A DNA stretch of 64,000 bases from contig BLLK01000045.1 in NCBI GenBank assembly GCA_021927905.1, positions 2,356,001-2,420,000 on the forward strand. Reading direction: 5' to 3'. Positions 53,304-63,597 of the stretch are shown here, one piece after another; the first letter of the stretch is position 1, and each line of letters begins with the position of its first letter. The notes beneath the pieces were generated by a model, which did no database searches, was not told the origin of the DNA, and saw only the letters and a program-made list of their open reading frames with translations. This stretch comes from Chaetoceros tenuissimus (Eukaryota; Bacillariophyta; Thalassiosirophyceae; Chaetocerotales; Chaetocerotaceae). Position numbers and translations under genes: made by a program.

Positions 53304-56300
53304 TCTTTCTAGTTTACCTTGGACGTACTATCACCATTCACGCTATCACGCCGATGTTTCAGGCAGCGATAAAAGGTGTTAATATAGGACGCTGCGGGAC
53401 CGAGATTACATTAATTAGACTGTGACCCTGATTACAGACGGATTTCTCCTCCCTGTAACCCGGTGGGTCCTAGTGACTTTCGCAGAAAGCCACTAGGGAT
53501 TTTTGACGTACCTAGTCTATTCCTTCGCCTGTGTATTGATACTGTTTTGTAATGGAGTTAAATGATTTCGGTATATTATATGAGAGTGTCCAGGGTGAGG
53601 CGATGTGTTGCATTGAGTCAAGGTAGGAGTCGTCATGTAGGATTGCGTGAAGATATGTCATTTCTCTGTAGATTCTGGTCATACTGCGTGGATTAAGAAT
53701 ACCGTAGTCTTGTATTGTGTCGTAGCTGAGGCATTGTGGCGGAATTGTTGCTGTGAGGTAGATCGCTGCTAGAACATGTAGGGTTGGTGTTTCCTGCGGG
53801 AGCAGGCTGATGTAATGGACAGGGATAGTATTTTGTGGAAAGTGGTACTCAGGCAGTTCATCAATCTTTGATCCTTCATGAAAGTACATGCGATATTGGA
53901 ACGGTGGATGGAGGGCCGGGTATACCGTTATTATGAACGATTCTGGTGTTGGACCAAGTCTTTGGTTGGGGTCCCTGTTAGGATGATCTTGAAAGCTCCA
54001 TGTTATGATAGTTTGATATTCTGTTGTTAGTTGGAGTTGTTTTGTCGGAAGCGGATGATCCTGATTTATGGAGACCTTTCTAATTTGGATGTATGGAAGT
54101 GCTTTTGCAAGATTTGGAAGGTTTGTGTCGATATATGCCTCTGGATAGTGTCCATACTCAGGCTCTCGGATACCATCGAAATATGGGAAGGTTGGGTGAC
54201 TGTAAGTGAGGTACATGGGCCTGAGGGATGGAAATTTGCTAGGATGGAAGGTGTGATGGACTTTGGTAACTATATTGTGTGACCTAGCCTCCACATATTG
54301 ATTAGGGAATTTCATTGGTTTCGGTCGCGGTGGGAATGGTTTGAACTCAGTGAAGGGTACATCTTCCAGGAGTTCCTGATAGTGAAAGTCAGGATCTTCA
54401 GTGAAAGGGTATTGTTCTCGTAGAAGAGGCTCTTGTCTTGGTTGAAATATTTCTTCTGGAGGAATAACTTGATGGTGCACTGTGGATGGTATGATGTGAC
54501 TAATGTAGCTGTAGGGAGTAGTATGTACAACCGTACTCATGTTGGGTGTTGTCCGATACGTGAGCGCATACCATGTTTGTGCTGGATTGTTTTGGATGAT
54601 GATTGCTGTAAGGAAGCAGGATTCACAGGGCATATTGGGATATTTAATATCGTGGATGACTCGATCACAAGAGATACAGGTGGTGTATGTTGCTGTGGAT
54701 ACATTTTTTGGACGATGATTGTTTTTGATTAGGGATGAGCATTGTCGACATATATCGGTGTCATTGTGTACAACTGGAGCGGATTCTGTGCACTTGCAGA
54801 ATGTTGTGGCTCTTGTGAGTAGCCTATGGATGTGATATGGATTGCGTAGAGAGGGGAATTCATGTGTGAGAGATGGTGAAGTAGAGATGAGGGTTGCATA
54901 AGCCACATGTTGGAGAACTAGATCCTGGAGGGATTGATCTGGTTCGCTGTAATGTGCATCATCCGGATGAAGGAAGTTCAGCCTGGGTGATATTTGGTTA
55001 ATGATAGTGGTAGGAATCGAATTGCAGATGATATCTCTGATTTCGTCCAGTGGGACTGGGTTTGCCGCCGTATTATTGGCCAGAGTATGGAGTCGCATTT
55101 GGTGTGGTGCAAGTGGTGTATATTGGGAAAGGAGCGCCATGGCCGACGGTCTTGGGATGAGCTGTGCAATAATTCCAGTAGAGAGCTGCACCGCTTCTTG
55201 CATGAGCACACATTGGCTGCAGTTGGATGCAGTGCTTGTCATTGTATATGGCATGGCCGCGAATTGTCTGAGCGTGCACCATGTTCCTTGGCATGGAACC
55301 TTTGGTCTTTTCTTACTCGGGACTTGCATTGGCTTTGGCGATGGAAGCTCTTCTTCTTTTGGAGGTTGAGCTGTTTTATAGGTCAGGATCTGTTTGTCTT
55401 TGTACTCATTGAGTACACTCTGTATTTTGTGTTGGAGTTTTTCGGCTTTAGTTTGAAGCTGCTGGAGGAGTTGATGATACATCTTGATGCAATATGCTGA
55501 TAGCTTGCTTTGATCTGCAGGCTGAAGAAGGTGGCATAGAGTATCGTGCTCGGCAGATCGAGCACTTGCTGATTGGAGATGTGTATACACTTCCGCTATT
55601 GTGAGAGGCTGCGCATCAAGTCTTTCCTGTGCCGACTGATGAATGCGGATGGCTTGAGTGTATTTAGTGGTTATCATATGAATGTATTCCTCTATTGCAA
55701 GATGGGTATTCGTTGGGAGAAGGCCAAGTAAAGCAATGACGGCAGTGTGTTCATCTGGATAAGTTGGTGTTGTACTCGATGGACCTACAAGATGTGTGTA
55801 ATGAGCAACTGTAGGCTCAAGCGGTGGGTGGAGTGTGGGATTTCCAATCCAATGCGGCTTGCTAGGATATCCGAGCTCCGCAAATGGCGGGTAGATGGTA
55901 GTGTTAATGTATTCCTGTTGTTCCTTTTCCGACAGTGGTGTAACGAGTGTTGCATTTTGTATGGCTGCCCGAAGGAAGAGGGAGAACCTTGGGATAAATC
56001 GTGTAGGCTGTGGATCAGGTTGGATAATGCTAATCATGTATCTGGTGAGGCTGTCAAGAGCACGAAGTACGTCATTGATTGGTTCGAGTAGGGTTCTACG
56101 TCTATTCGAGATCGTGCCATGTGTACATGCAAGATGGAAGTGAGCTGTAGAGGCTGGAATTGTGGAATCTGGGCAGAAGGGACATGATAGCATTGTGGTT
56201 GTGATTTTTGTTGTTGGCATGGTGTCCTCTGGATGACAGGATAGCTGGAAGCATTTTCTGTAGTCTTCAAAGATGTGGATCAGTCGTTGATGGGAATGCG

Positions 56301-56683
56301 CTTTCTCTTGTGCTATATTTCGGAGAATTTTGGAATTTTGAAATGTATTGAGTGGATCAGAGAAATATGGGCAGAATTGAAGGAACCACTGTGCCGGATT
56401 TTCAATGGCAAGCTTGTAGTTATGACTCATAAATTGATTTAGAATATATTGCGTGATGTCAGTGTTGACCAGTCGCGCTCTGTGCTGAAATATGTATTGA
56501 AGAGTTTGCATCGGCGGATGTGATATGTCTGAGAGAATGAAGTGGGGAAGCACGTCAAGTAATGCTTGTGCCATCCTTGATGCTGCTCTATCTGCCAATG
56601 TGTTAGCCAATGCCAGGGCGAGATTGGGGTGCGGTGGAACTTTGATTCGAACTCCGTCGACGGTTTTGGTGCGTATCCGACCA
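53280..56683 (-). mobile_element. Element E2: retroelement-like copy with long open reading frame and (CCTAAA)n 3' tail
   Basis: 3.4 kb on the minus strand between blocks B and C. In element sense it has a long C-rich ORF (stop at 53512), a 13-bp hairpin with 3-nt loop only 15 nt after the stop (53469-53497), the motif GGTCCCGCAGCG (53390-53401), AAACTAGAAAGATAACC and the tail. Its 5' end runs into block C with the ORF still open, so it is 5'-truncated, as retrotransposons commonly are. No reverse transcriptase, endonuclease or transposase motif is recognised in what remains. Confidence 0.75.
53469..53497 (-). other. Hairpin in the E2 3' UTR
   Basis: CCTAGTGACTTTC / GAAAGCCACTAGG with loop GCA; in element-sense RNA the single mismatch becomes a G-U pair. 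E1 has an equivalent hairpin at 50242-50266 with the same 3-nt loop size. Confidence 0.8.
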
Positions 56684-56688
56684 ATGTT
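53512..56688 (-). CDS. Unknown element protein with Cys/His clusters (5'-truncated ORF)
   Basis: The frame is open for 1058 codons, from just after a TAA at 56691 inside block C. The first ATG is at 56574 and the true start is probably lost. The protein is rich in Pro, Thr, His and Gln. Visible features: a C2H2-like motif (CPFCPDS...HFHLACTH) near residue 150; a helical Gln-rich region (LHQLLQQLQTKAEKLQHKI); a Lys/Pro basic stretch; and a Cys-rich double-ribbon-like region (CKCTE, CRQC, CISC, CESC; about 620-690). The C-terminus has aromatic/Pro-rich sequence shared with E1. Composition and codon use differ sharply from the host genes. No known catalytic motif was recognised. Intact length against a decayed background suggests recent arrival. 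Confidence 0.7.
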   Translation of the reverse strand, partial: NIGRIRTKTVDGVRIKVPPHPNLALALANTLADRAASRMAQALLDVLPHFILSDISHPPMQTLQYIFQHRARLVNTDITQYILNQFMSHNYKLAIENPAQWFLQFCPYFSDPLNTFQNSKILRNIAQEKAHSHQRLIHIFEDYRKCFQLSCHPEDTMPTTKITTTMLSCPFCPDSTIPASTAHFHLACTHGTISNRRRTLLEPINDVLRALDSLTRYMISIIQPDPQPTRFIPRFSLFLRAAIQNATLVTPLSEKEQQEYINTTIYPPFAELGYPSKPHWIGNPTLHPPLEPTVAHYTHLVGPSSTTPTYPDEHTAVIALLGLLPTNTHLAIEEYIHMITTKYTQAIRIHQSAQERLDAQPLTIAEVYTHLQSASARSAEHDTLCHLLQPADQSKLSAYCIKMYHQLLQQLQTKAEKLQHKIQSVLNEYKDKQILTYKTAQPPKEEELPSPKPMQVPSKKRPKVPCQGTWCTLRQFAAMPYTMTSTASNCSQCVLMQEAVQLSTGIIAQLIPRPSAMALLSQYTPLAPHQMRLHTLANNTAANPVPLDEIRDIICNSIPTTIINQISPRLNFLHPDDAHYSEPDQSLQDLVLQHVAYATLISTSPSLTHEFPSLRNPYHIHRLLTRATTFCKCTESAPVVHNDTDICRQCSSLIKNNHRPKNVSTATYTTCISCDRVIHDIKYPNMPCESCFLTAIIIQNNPAQTWYALTYRTTPNMSTVVHTTPYSYISHIIPSTVHHQVIPPEEIFQPRQEPLLREQYPFTEDPDFHYQELLEDVPFTEFKPFPPRPKPMKFPNQYVEARSHNIVTKVHHTFHPSKFPSLRPMYLTYSHPTFPYFDGIREPEYGHYPEAYIDTNLPNLAKALPYIQIRKVSINQDHPLPTKQLQLTTEYQTIITWSFQDHPNRDPNQRLGPTPESFIITVYPALHPPFQYRMYFHEGSKIDELPEYHFPQNTIPVHYISLLPQETPTLHVLAAIYLTATIPPQCLSYDTIQDYGILNPRSMTRIYREMTYLHAILHDDSYLDSMQHIASPWTLSYNIPKSFNSITKQYQYTGEGID

Positions 56689-57380
56689 TTATATGCACTC
56701 ATATTTTATATGATTGGGGGATCATTGTGTAAGAATACTGATTCTGGAATGAAGTGGTTGAATAAGTATCCTGAGCAATCGTAGAAATTATTGGATGTTT
56801 TGACCAAGATTATTACAGAATACATGTCGGCGCAAGTAGAGGCTGGAGCGCATATGCTTCAGCTTTTTTGAAGCTATGGGAATGATATTGGAAGAGAAGG
56901 AATTCTATGAATTTGCTACGCCATAGAAAAGATTGCTACTGAATTGAAGAGCAGATATCCAGATGTTCCTCTCATGGTATTTACTCGTGGAGCTTGGTAA
57001 GTGTGACTGTAATATTTTCGAAACAGACTTGCTTGTTGTCAATCGCTCACAATGTCTTATTTTAGCTATGCGAACGAGAATCTCTCCAAAATGGGGTTTG
57101 ATGTTGTAACAATGGATGGAGATGTTGACAGAAGTACTGCTAGAGCAACCGTTGGAGATAGATGTGGACTTCAAGGAAACTATGATCCAGCTGAATTGAC
57201 CGAAGATAATAGAAAGACACCAGAAACTATGAAGGAGACTGCAAAGGCTTTGATTGATGAATTGGGACTCATTGCAACCTCGGAGAAGGTCTTGGAGGAA
57301 TGGAAAGCACCGATTTGGTACAAGTTTTCGTTGACACAATTCATGAGTACAGCGAAGCAAAAAATAAAGAGTCGGCATAA
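56684..57380 (+). pseudogene. hemE/UROD: Uroporphyrinogen decarboxylase pseudogene, copy C (5'-truncated)
   Basis: Begins within the 17-bp duplication and keeps the TAG, the extra T and the 3' frameshift. It has in addition a 4-bp deletion at the PYLEK codons (near 56925). Confidence 0.88.
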
Positions 57381-57850
57381 ATATTTGACAATATATAAAG
57401 TCGTTTAAAAATTATTCTTCGTTGGTTCAATGAAATGACTCAATAGTACGCTAGAAGACTTTTTCTTGCTTCAATCAGAATGTAGATGAAGCACATATGA
57501 ACTCATCATTACTCAATTTGATTTTAGTCCCAAAAGCATTGCAAGGTTTCTCAATTGGCACATTCTCAGGGGTTTAAATTCGTCTAACATAAATCTTTCT
57601 TTTCTTTGGCTGCTCTACGCGTTTCCGTAACTAGCGTAGGAGTGAAAGCAAAGGATTTCATTATTTCTATTACGGTATAGTATTCATCATTTGCTTTTCT
57701 TACACGAATACGTGTATCTACGAAAGAATCTCCTATTCCAAAAACAAGATCAAATACTCATATCATCACAACTATTACCTTACAAGAAATTCTCAAGCCC
57801 CCATGCCAAAAGAATTTCTTCATATCTCATTTTGATACCTACTTTACAAG
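57381..57850. other. Spacer within block C
   Basis: Same content as 46183-46648; includes the short DEF-type remnant at about 57502-57595. Confidence 0.4.
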
Positions 57851-59230
57851 CTAACCTTCTCTAATAGATCGGAAGGAATGCTCTTGACCTCCTGTTGTAG
57901 CTTTTGAAAGTATTTGTCTGTAGCTTTTTTGCATTGGAACTTTGCTACAGCAGTTATTTTGGATGATATTCACCCCGCAGTATACAGTGTATTCAAATGC
58001 AAAACATATCTCGCAGTCTACAAACAAAGTCTCGATTGCCATTTCATTACATGAATGTGGTCGCGACTCAATGTCCTCCACATAAGCGATTGGTGTTTTC
58101 TTATTCTCTTCTTTGAATTTTTTAAATTCAGCAATAGATATGATTTCGTATTCATCTAATTATGAAATCTGACCAATCTCTTCTCCCATATTGATGTAGA
58201 CTATGACTCGATGAGTATTTTGTAGAGATTTCTTAGAAAAGAATTGCAATGCATTTTGTACAAATGCAGTACAGGATTGACCAAGGTTTATTTGCTCCAT
58301 TTGCTTCTGCAAATTGTTTCTTCGGATGGATTTCCATCCGCGAAACAAATCTGATTTCAGACGGACGTGTGCACATCGCTGGCGAATTTCGTAAAAATCG
58401 ACATTAGCAGCAGCAGTTTCTTTCTCTTCTAAAAATTTTCCGACTATCGTCACCTGTCTTTCCAATCTTTCTCCCAACTCTTTAGTAGTGATGATGACAG
58501 GTTGATAATATTCTTGATCAAGCTCCCCAAATGTCTTTTTTGGTTGATGATTTCATGATCATTTCATTTCTTTACGCTTTTGACTCAAATCTACGATTGC
58601 CACAGCTCTTGGCTCTTCTGCCACAATAAAAGTCTGAACATTGTAATTGAATTCAACTTCTACAAGGACAACTTTTGCTGGCGGTTGCTGCTCAAAGTCT
58701 TTTTCATCGGAGGCATGATATACTGCGGAACCTAATGGTGCCATTTTGGTTTGTTCTGGTACCCATTTTTGAAGGAGATGATAAATATTAATTCCTGTTG
58801 AATCAACAGATCTTTCCAAATGTTTCAATCTTTCACATTCAAACTTGCACTGGCTTTTATGTCTTGGCCAATCTTCAACTCGGCACTCGCGGCTGCAATA
58901 ATAAACTTTTTTACATTTTGAGCATACGCTCAATTTAGATCCAATATCAGCACATGTTTTTGGGCAGTTTTCACATATTTCATGGGTGTCTTTGCGGTGT
59001 TGAAGTTCCTTCTTCCCTTCTTGTTTGTCCTCCTTTTTGCTGTTACCATTGCATGTTTTCTTACATGCAGATTTGTGCATCTTCCATTGCTTGACCTGAC
59101 ACTCGCCTTTGCAAAAGAACACATCAACTCCGGCGTCACGACAAGGGGCGCATTGGAGTACTGCTCCTTCCTTGTTACAGGCTGCACATGAGCCTTCGTC
59201 AGGCTTCTTAGTAGTTGTTGTAGAGGGCAT
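57851..59230 (-). pseudogene. Two-MYND-finger protein gene, broken downstream, copy C (most complete)
   Basis: From the ATG at 59230 (MPSTTTTKKPDEG) an intact frame of 223 codons encodes two MYND zinc fingers. These are CAACNKEGAVLQCAPC...CKGECQVKQWKMHKSAC and CENC...CSKCKKVYYCSREC...HKSQC, typical protein-interaction modules. The frame then meets two TGA codons 6 nt apart (near 58556), but the same frame continues for about 230 more codons (TFGELDQEYYQPVIITTKEL onward), broken again by TAA near 58160 and by a 2-bp deletion unique to this copy. The parent gene was about 460 codons. The N-terminal half could still be translated; otherwise it is a pseudogene. Confidence 0.8.
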
Positions 59231-59466
59231 GACTTGATGGACGTTGAATATGACGATGCAATGATGTGGATAGGTATACAGATGCAATGGTGAGTTTAGT
59301 ACGGAGAGTTTAGTGCAGTGCTCTCTTGTTTCTCCCAGTTTCTTAGCCGTGTCATTGTGCATAGTGTCAATATTGTCATTGCGGTCTGTTGTTGCCTGAA
59401 GGTTTTTCCCTGGTTCATTCAAATTGTCATTGCTTCACAATCTGGTCTGCACATGCTGTATGTAAA

Positions 59467-59560
59467 CTCATCATCATTCAAAATGACTTTTGTACCAAAA
59501 GCACTGTAAGATCTTTCGATTGGCGCATTTTCAGGGGTTTTATTCTGTCTGTAAATCTAT
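59467..59560 (-). pseudogene. Diverged paralogous remnant exon
   Basis: Leftward frame TPENAPIERSYSAFGTKVIL then NDDEF resembles the remnant inside blocks A, B and C (PENVPIEKPCNAFGTKIKL). It is an older duplication of part of the same locus. Confidence 0.55.
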
Positions 59561-59626
59561 CTTCCACACATTTCCAGAACTGAGAATATACATATAGATA
59601 TATATCCTCCAATCAAGGTGGAAAAA

Positions 59627-59995
59627 CTATTCCAAACTAATTAATTGATTTTCAGCATTTGCAGGCAGCGCTTGATAAGTTAAACTCCAGCAAGGACGCT
59701 CCATCTTGCAAGGAAACGAGCCATTCTCTTTAGGTCCAACTTGAAGAGTCAAATATTCATTTGGATCCATACCGGATCCAATGGAACCTACACTGAAGTT
59801 TCCACAAGAATCACTTGATCTATACCTATTCACCTGTACAGGTGCGAAATTCCTCGGATATGGATTGTAGTGGACAAGTAGAGGAAAACTTTCTAAAATG
59901 CGGAGTATATAATGGGTTTCAATTCGTTTGAACTTGAAGGATCCAACAAAATCAGGAGTTCTGTCATTGTTTCTGTCACCATTGTATTCATTCAT
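59627..59995 (-). CDS. Small hypothetical open frame
   Basis: 122 codons from an ATG at 59995. The C-terminal half (GSGMDPNEYLTLQVGPKENG, PCKMERPCWSLTYQALP) looks protein-like, with two Cys and no low complexity, but there is no recognised family. It may be an exon remnant rather than a gene. Confidence 0.35.
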   Translation of the reverse strand: MNEYNGDRNNDRTPDFVGSFKFKRIETHYILRILESFPLLVHYNPYPRNFAPVQVNRYRSSDSCGNFSVGSIGSGMDPNEYLTLQVGPKENGSFPCKMERPCWSLTYQALPANAENQLISLE

Positions 59996-60335
59996 GAGAG
60001 CTCCGCTCCTTCAAACAAGATTTGATTTGACCATAACCAAACTTTTATATGCTTGGACGGATGAAGTGTGTAAGTATTATGTTCCATCACAAGATCGAGT
60101 TGGCATTTTACTGAAGCAAAACCATCAACGTATGGTAAAAAAAAGTGAAGAAAGAACCCGATTTGAAGCTCAAAATAGAGATCGTAATCCTTCGTTCTCG
60201 TTTCAAATCCTCTGACTCCATCCTCTTTTTACTTGTGATTGATTGAAAATGAAATTAATTTTACAAAAGTGTTGTTTTTGTCTCTCAGACTCTAGCTCTC
60301 CACTAAAATAAAAATTACACTAGATCCCATGCTAT

Positions 60336-60348
60336 CCCCCCCCCCCCC
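60336..60348 (+). repeat. C13 homopolymer
   Basis: Thirteen consecutive C, unusual in this AT-rich context and a possible sequencing-error site. Confidence 0.9.
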
Positions 60349-62753
60349 ATATGAGTTTGAGTCATACTGTAAAAGCTTTTTTAAAAATAAATCTTGTTTG
60401 CTGTAATTTATCTGAAACCTTGTTTAAGATGACCGTTTTCTTTTTTCATTGTTATATTCATTTTATTTATTCATTTTATTTACTGTCTTTGTATGTTGAC
60501 AGGTTTGGTTGGTGTTATTTTTAATAAGAATTCTGAATGAAAAAAAAGGCATCTGATTTTAATCGATGCATAATGCTAAAAGATGGTTATTTTACTTCTT
60601 TAAATTTGTATCACTGTACAGTTAGTTGCCTAGTTTCAATCGAACGAATCAATGACCAAGCGTTTTCATTTGAAAGTACAAATGCGTGCAGTAATTTCAC
60701 AATTATAGAAAATTAGTATGTAAGGAACAACATCTATTTCAAACATTCCTCCAACCCTAGTTCTCGAAATAACTTTGATCCAACAACAATTTTTCAGTAA
60801 ATCACAGTTTTGGTGAATGAAGAAGATAAATCAAAGTACACGGAAAAATATATCATTCGAAAAAACTATCTTTCTTAGCAGTGTTATAATAAAAAATAAC
60901 GATTATTTCTCCTGTAATCAAGAATAAATCAGAAGAGAAGAAAAAAATAAGGTATGTATGAAAGCAGTTGTCACGTAAGAATACCGATTTTTCCTGCAAA
61001 TAAAAAACTAAATTACAATCTAATCGATCAGCAATATAATGAACAATAACTAAGAGCTCTTTTTACGATTTAAAAAATGCAGTCGAAAACTAGAAATTAG
61101 ATTTTTCACATTTGAAGGAAAATATCACACAAAATCTTACGTGACACCACTACTAAACAAGATAAATACAGGACATGTTTTATCGCTTCGAAATGGTATC
61201 ATGCCAAATCATCTTGAATGTCATCAAATGAAAATAAGGAAAATCAAGAGATTTAATTTTGAAATGTTTTCAAGAAGCACAACAAAAGTTACTAGAGGAT
61301 TCAATACTTTCACCAGAAGAACGTGAAATTGTACTTGGTTTATATCAAGAGAATGATCCATGTTTCATTTATCCATTTGTCTTGCATGAATAAACGAGGG
61401 TTTTGGTGGAGCAAAATACACATTATGTAACCATGTCAATTCATTGAAAGAGGAGGTGAAGGAATGAGAAACCTGCTTGGAAGCATGCAAACCTTCAATG
61501 CAAATAGTGAAGGCTTTGAACTTTTGGTTTACGTGAAGAATAATGGCCGATAACCATTGGGAAGAAATCTTTTTATCACTAACTCGAAATGCAAATGGAA
61601 ACTCATTTCCCAGAATTTCATGGTGATGTGCAGGAAGAAGCCAAGCGGAAAATAACATTTGTACGTGAAAATATGTAAGCGAAAATTGTGAGAGAAGAGA
61701 CAAACACAAACAATTGATACAACTTGATGCTTTAAATTTTATTGCGTGCTTTAAACAGGGCGTATTCATTTCATAAACGTGAATCTGTTTGTGCACAAAA
61801 AAATTATCAGCAATATCATTACATTATCATGAGTGCAAATTCCAAATGAATGTCTACCTCAACTACTTTTTTAGCATCTAGGCAATGTGTACATCACTTT
61901 CAAATTTACCTTCCATCTGTCAAATGAGAAATCTTTCTGAAATGGAAAAATTATGCATTTATACCTTTGAATTTCAACTAAAAAAAGTTATATAAAAGAA
62001 ACAGGTACGTCTTATTAATTTTGCTCGCCAACAACTTACTCCTTTGCAAGCGAAGTTTCGTTTTCGAATTGCACCAGATCATTGCAACGTCGATTTGGAT
62101 GGAGAAGACGATAGAGATATATATCTGATGAGCTTAAAAAAGCAGCAAGAAATAAAGATTCAGAAGTCAATGTAACCATTTGGAAATCTTGAACAAGCTT
62201 TGTTGGCTCACAGAGGAAGAGCAAATAAGCCTTTTCAGAAAACTACCGATGCTACATGATACAAAATAGAGGCAAGATTTACAAATGAAGAGAGATATTG
62301 GAGCTAGCTTTTTCTTTTGGAGATGGAATCTGGTTCATCGCTTACAAACAAGAGACGGAACCAAGTCATTCGTTTATCAAGATAGGTAACCAACGATAAA
62401 GAAGCCATGATGGATGATTAGAGCATCATTTATCTTCTAATTTTTCATAGAATTGCAATACACTGAGATCAAGTTCTTCGATTCTTTCTTGTCTCCTCCT
62501 TTTCCATCCACTCCCACCACTCATTCCTGATCTTTCGAAACACCCACTTGTTTTTTCAGCATTGGTCTTAATAATAATTGGTGTTTCGTTTGTTTGTGCT
62601 TATTCTACGGCTTGTTTATTACGAGAAAATGATTGGAATACTGATAAACAGGAACTTACAATCAAAACTAGCTGATTGTAACTTTCTTTTCATAAAGTGC
62701 GATGTCATATGAATATTGTGCATTGATTATTGACATTGAACTAATAATTATAT

Positions 62754-63597
62754 TTCACCCTCTTCTCCTTCTCAACGAACTTGGTTTCATTTTATTTGGA
62801 AAAGTATTTGTACTTGTAGTAATGACCTCAATAGTAATCAATCTTCCGACTTTGAAAACGTTCATACAGATGTGTTCTATTAGTAAAAATGACAATTTTG
62901 TACTTCGGCCTACAAGAAAATAGTAATTGTAACCGTTGTTAAAAAGATCTAACTGAATTTGGATTTAAATGCAAACATCATTTTCCCCTATGCAGTTTTT
63001 TCTGTGTAGTGAGTGGGAAAGTTAGAAAATCAGTTTATTTTCTGTTGAAGTTGTATCAGACTTTCTTTACTAATATGTTTTTTGTGTCTTGCTTCTTACT
63101 ACTATCACAATTTACTGTTTCATGTTGTTTGTGCCTTATTTGTTTCTGATTTAGGTGATTTTTCTGTAAAGTTACCTAACCTTGCTCATTGATTTGACCT
63201 TTAATTCGACGACATTAAAACATGTACAAGGTATTTTGTAGGATTAGAATTGGGTATTAATAACAAGAGGACCTTGTGTATTTAAAATGAAGAGAACTCG
63301 AATTTTATTGGAGAATTAACAAACACCAACGGAAACAATAAATATATTTCTACTGCGCAATTACGATGTCGGAATAATAGTAATAATAGTCAATACTACT
63401 TTCTCACGAGGTTTTCACCATCTTCTCCTTCTGAACGAACACTTTAATTGTGCTGGGGTAAAAGAAATTGCTGTTTCTAGCCGTAGTCGTGAACTCAACA
63501 ATTAGTTATCAATCAACTGACTTTTAAATTGTTCATATTACATACATATGTGTTTTATTAATAAAAATGAAAATTTTGTACACCGACCTGCAAAGTC
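62754..63597. repeat. Diverged direct duplication, two copies about 660 bp apart
   Basis: 62754-62918 and 63414-63597 both start TTCACC(C/A)TCTTCTCCTTCT and share further on the segment ATGTGTT(C/T)TATTA(G/A)TAAAAATG followed by AATTTTGTAC and C(G/C)(G/A)CCT. The middle has diverged. Confidence 0.7.

Larger units (their letters stand above)
56684..59230. repeat. Block C: third copy, containing the full MYND gene
   Basis: Starts at ATGTTTTATATG inside UROD and runs on past the end of block B (58917) into unique sequence. It differs from B by deletions of 4 bp (near 56925), 3 bp (near 57390) and 2 bp (near 57955) and a few substitutions. Confidence 0.9.

Noticed and set aside
54994-55500. 168-codon + strand frame inside E2
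   Set aside because: Opposite strand of the long element ORF; Trp/Cys-rich composition mirrors the C-rich coding strand.
61365-61796. 143-codon minus-strand frame in the AT-rich tail
   Set aside because: Starts without ATG, lacks domains, and overlaps + strand fragments with better protein character.
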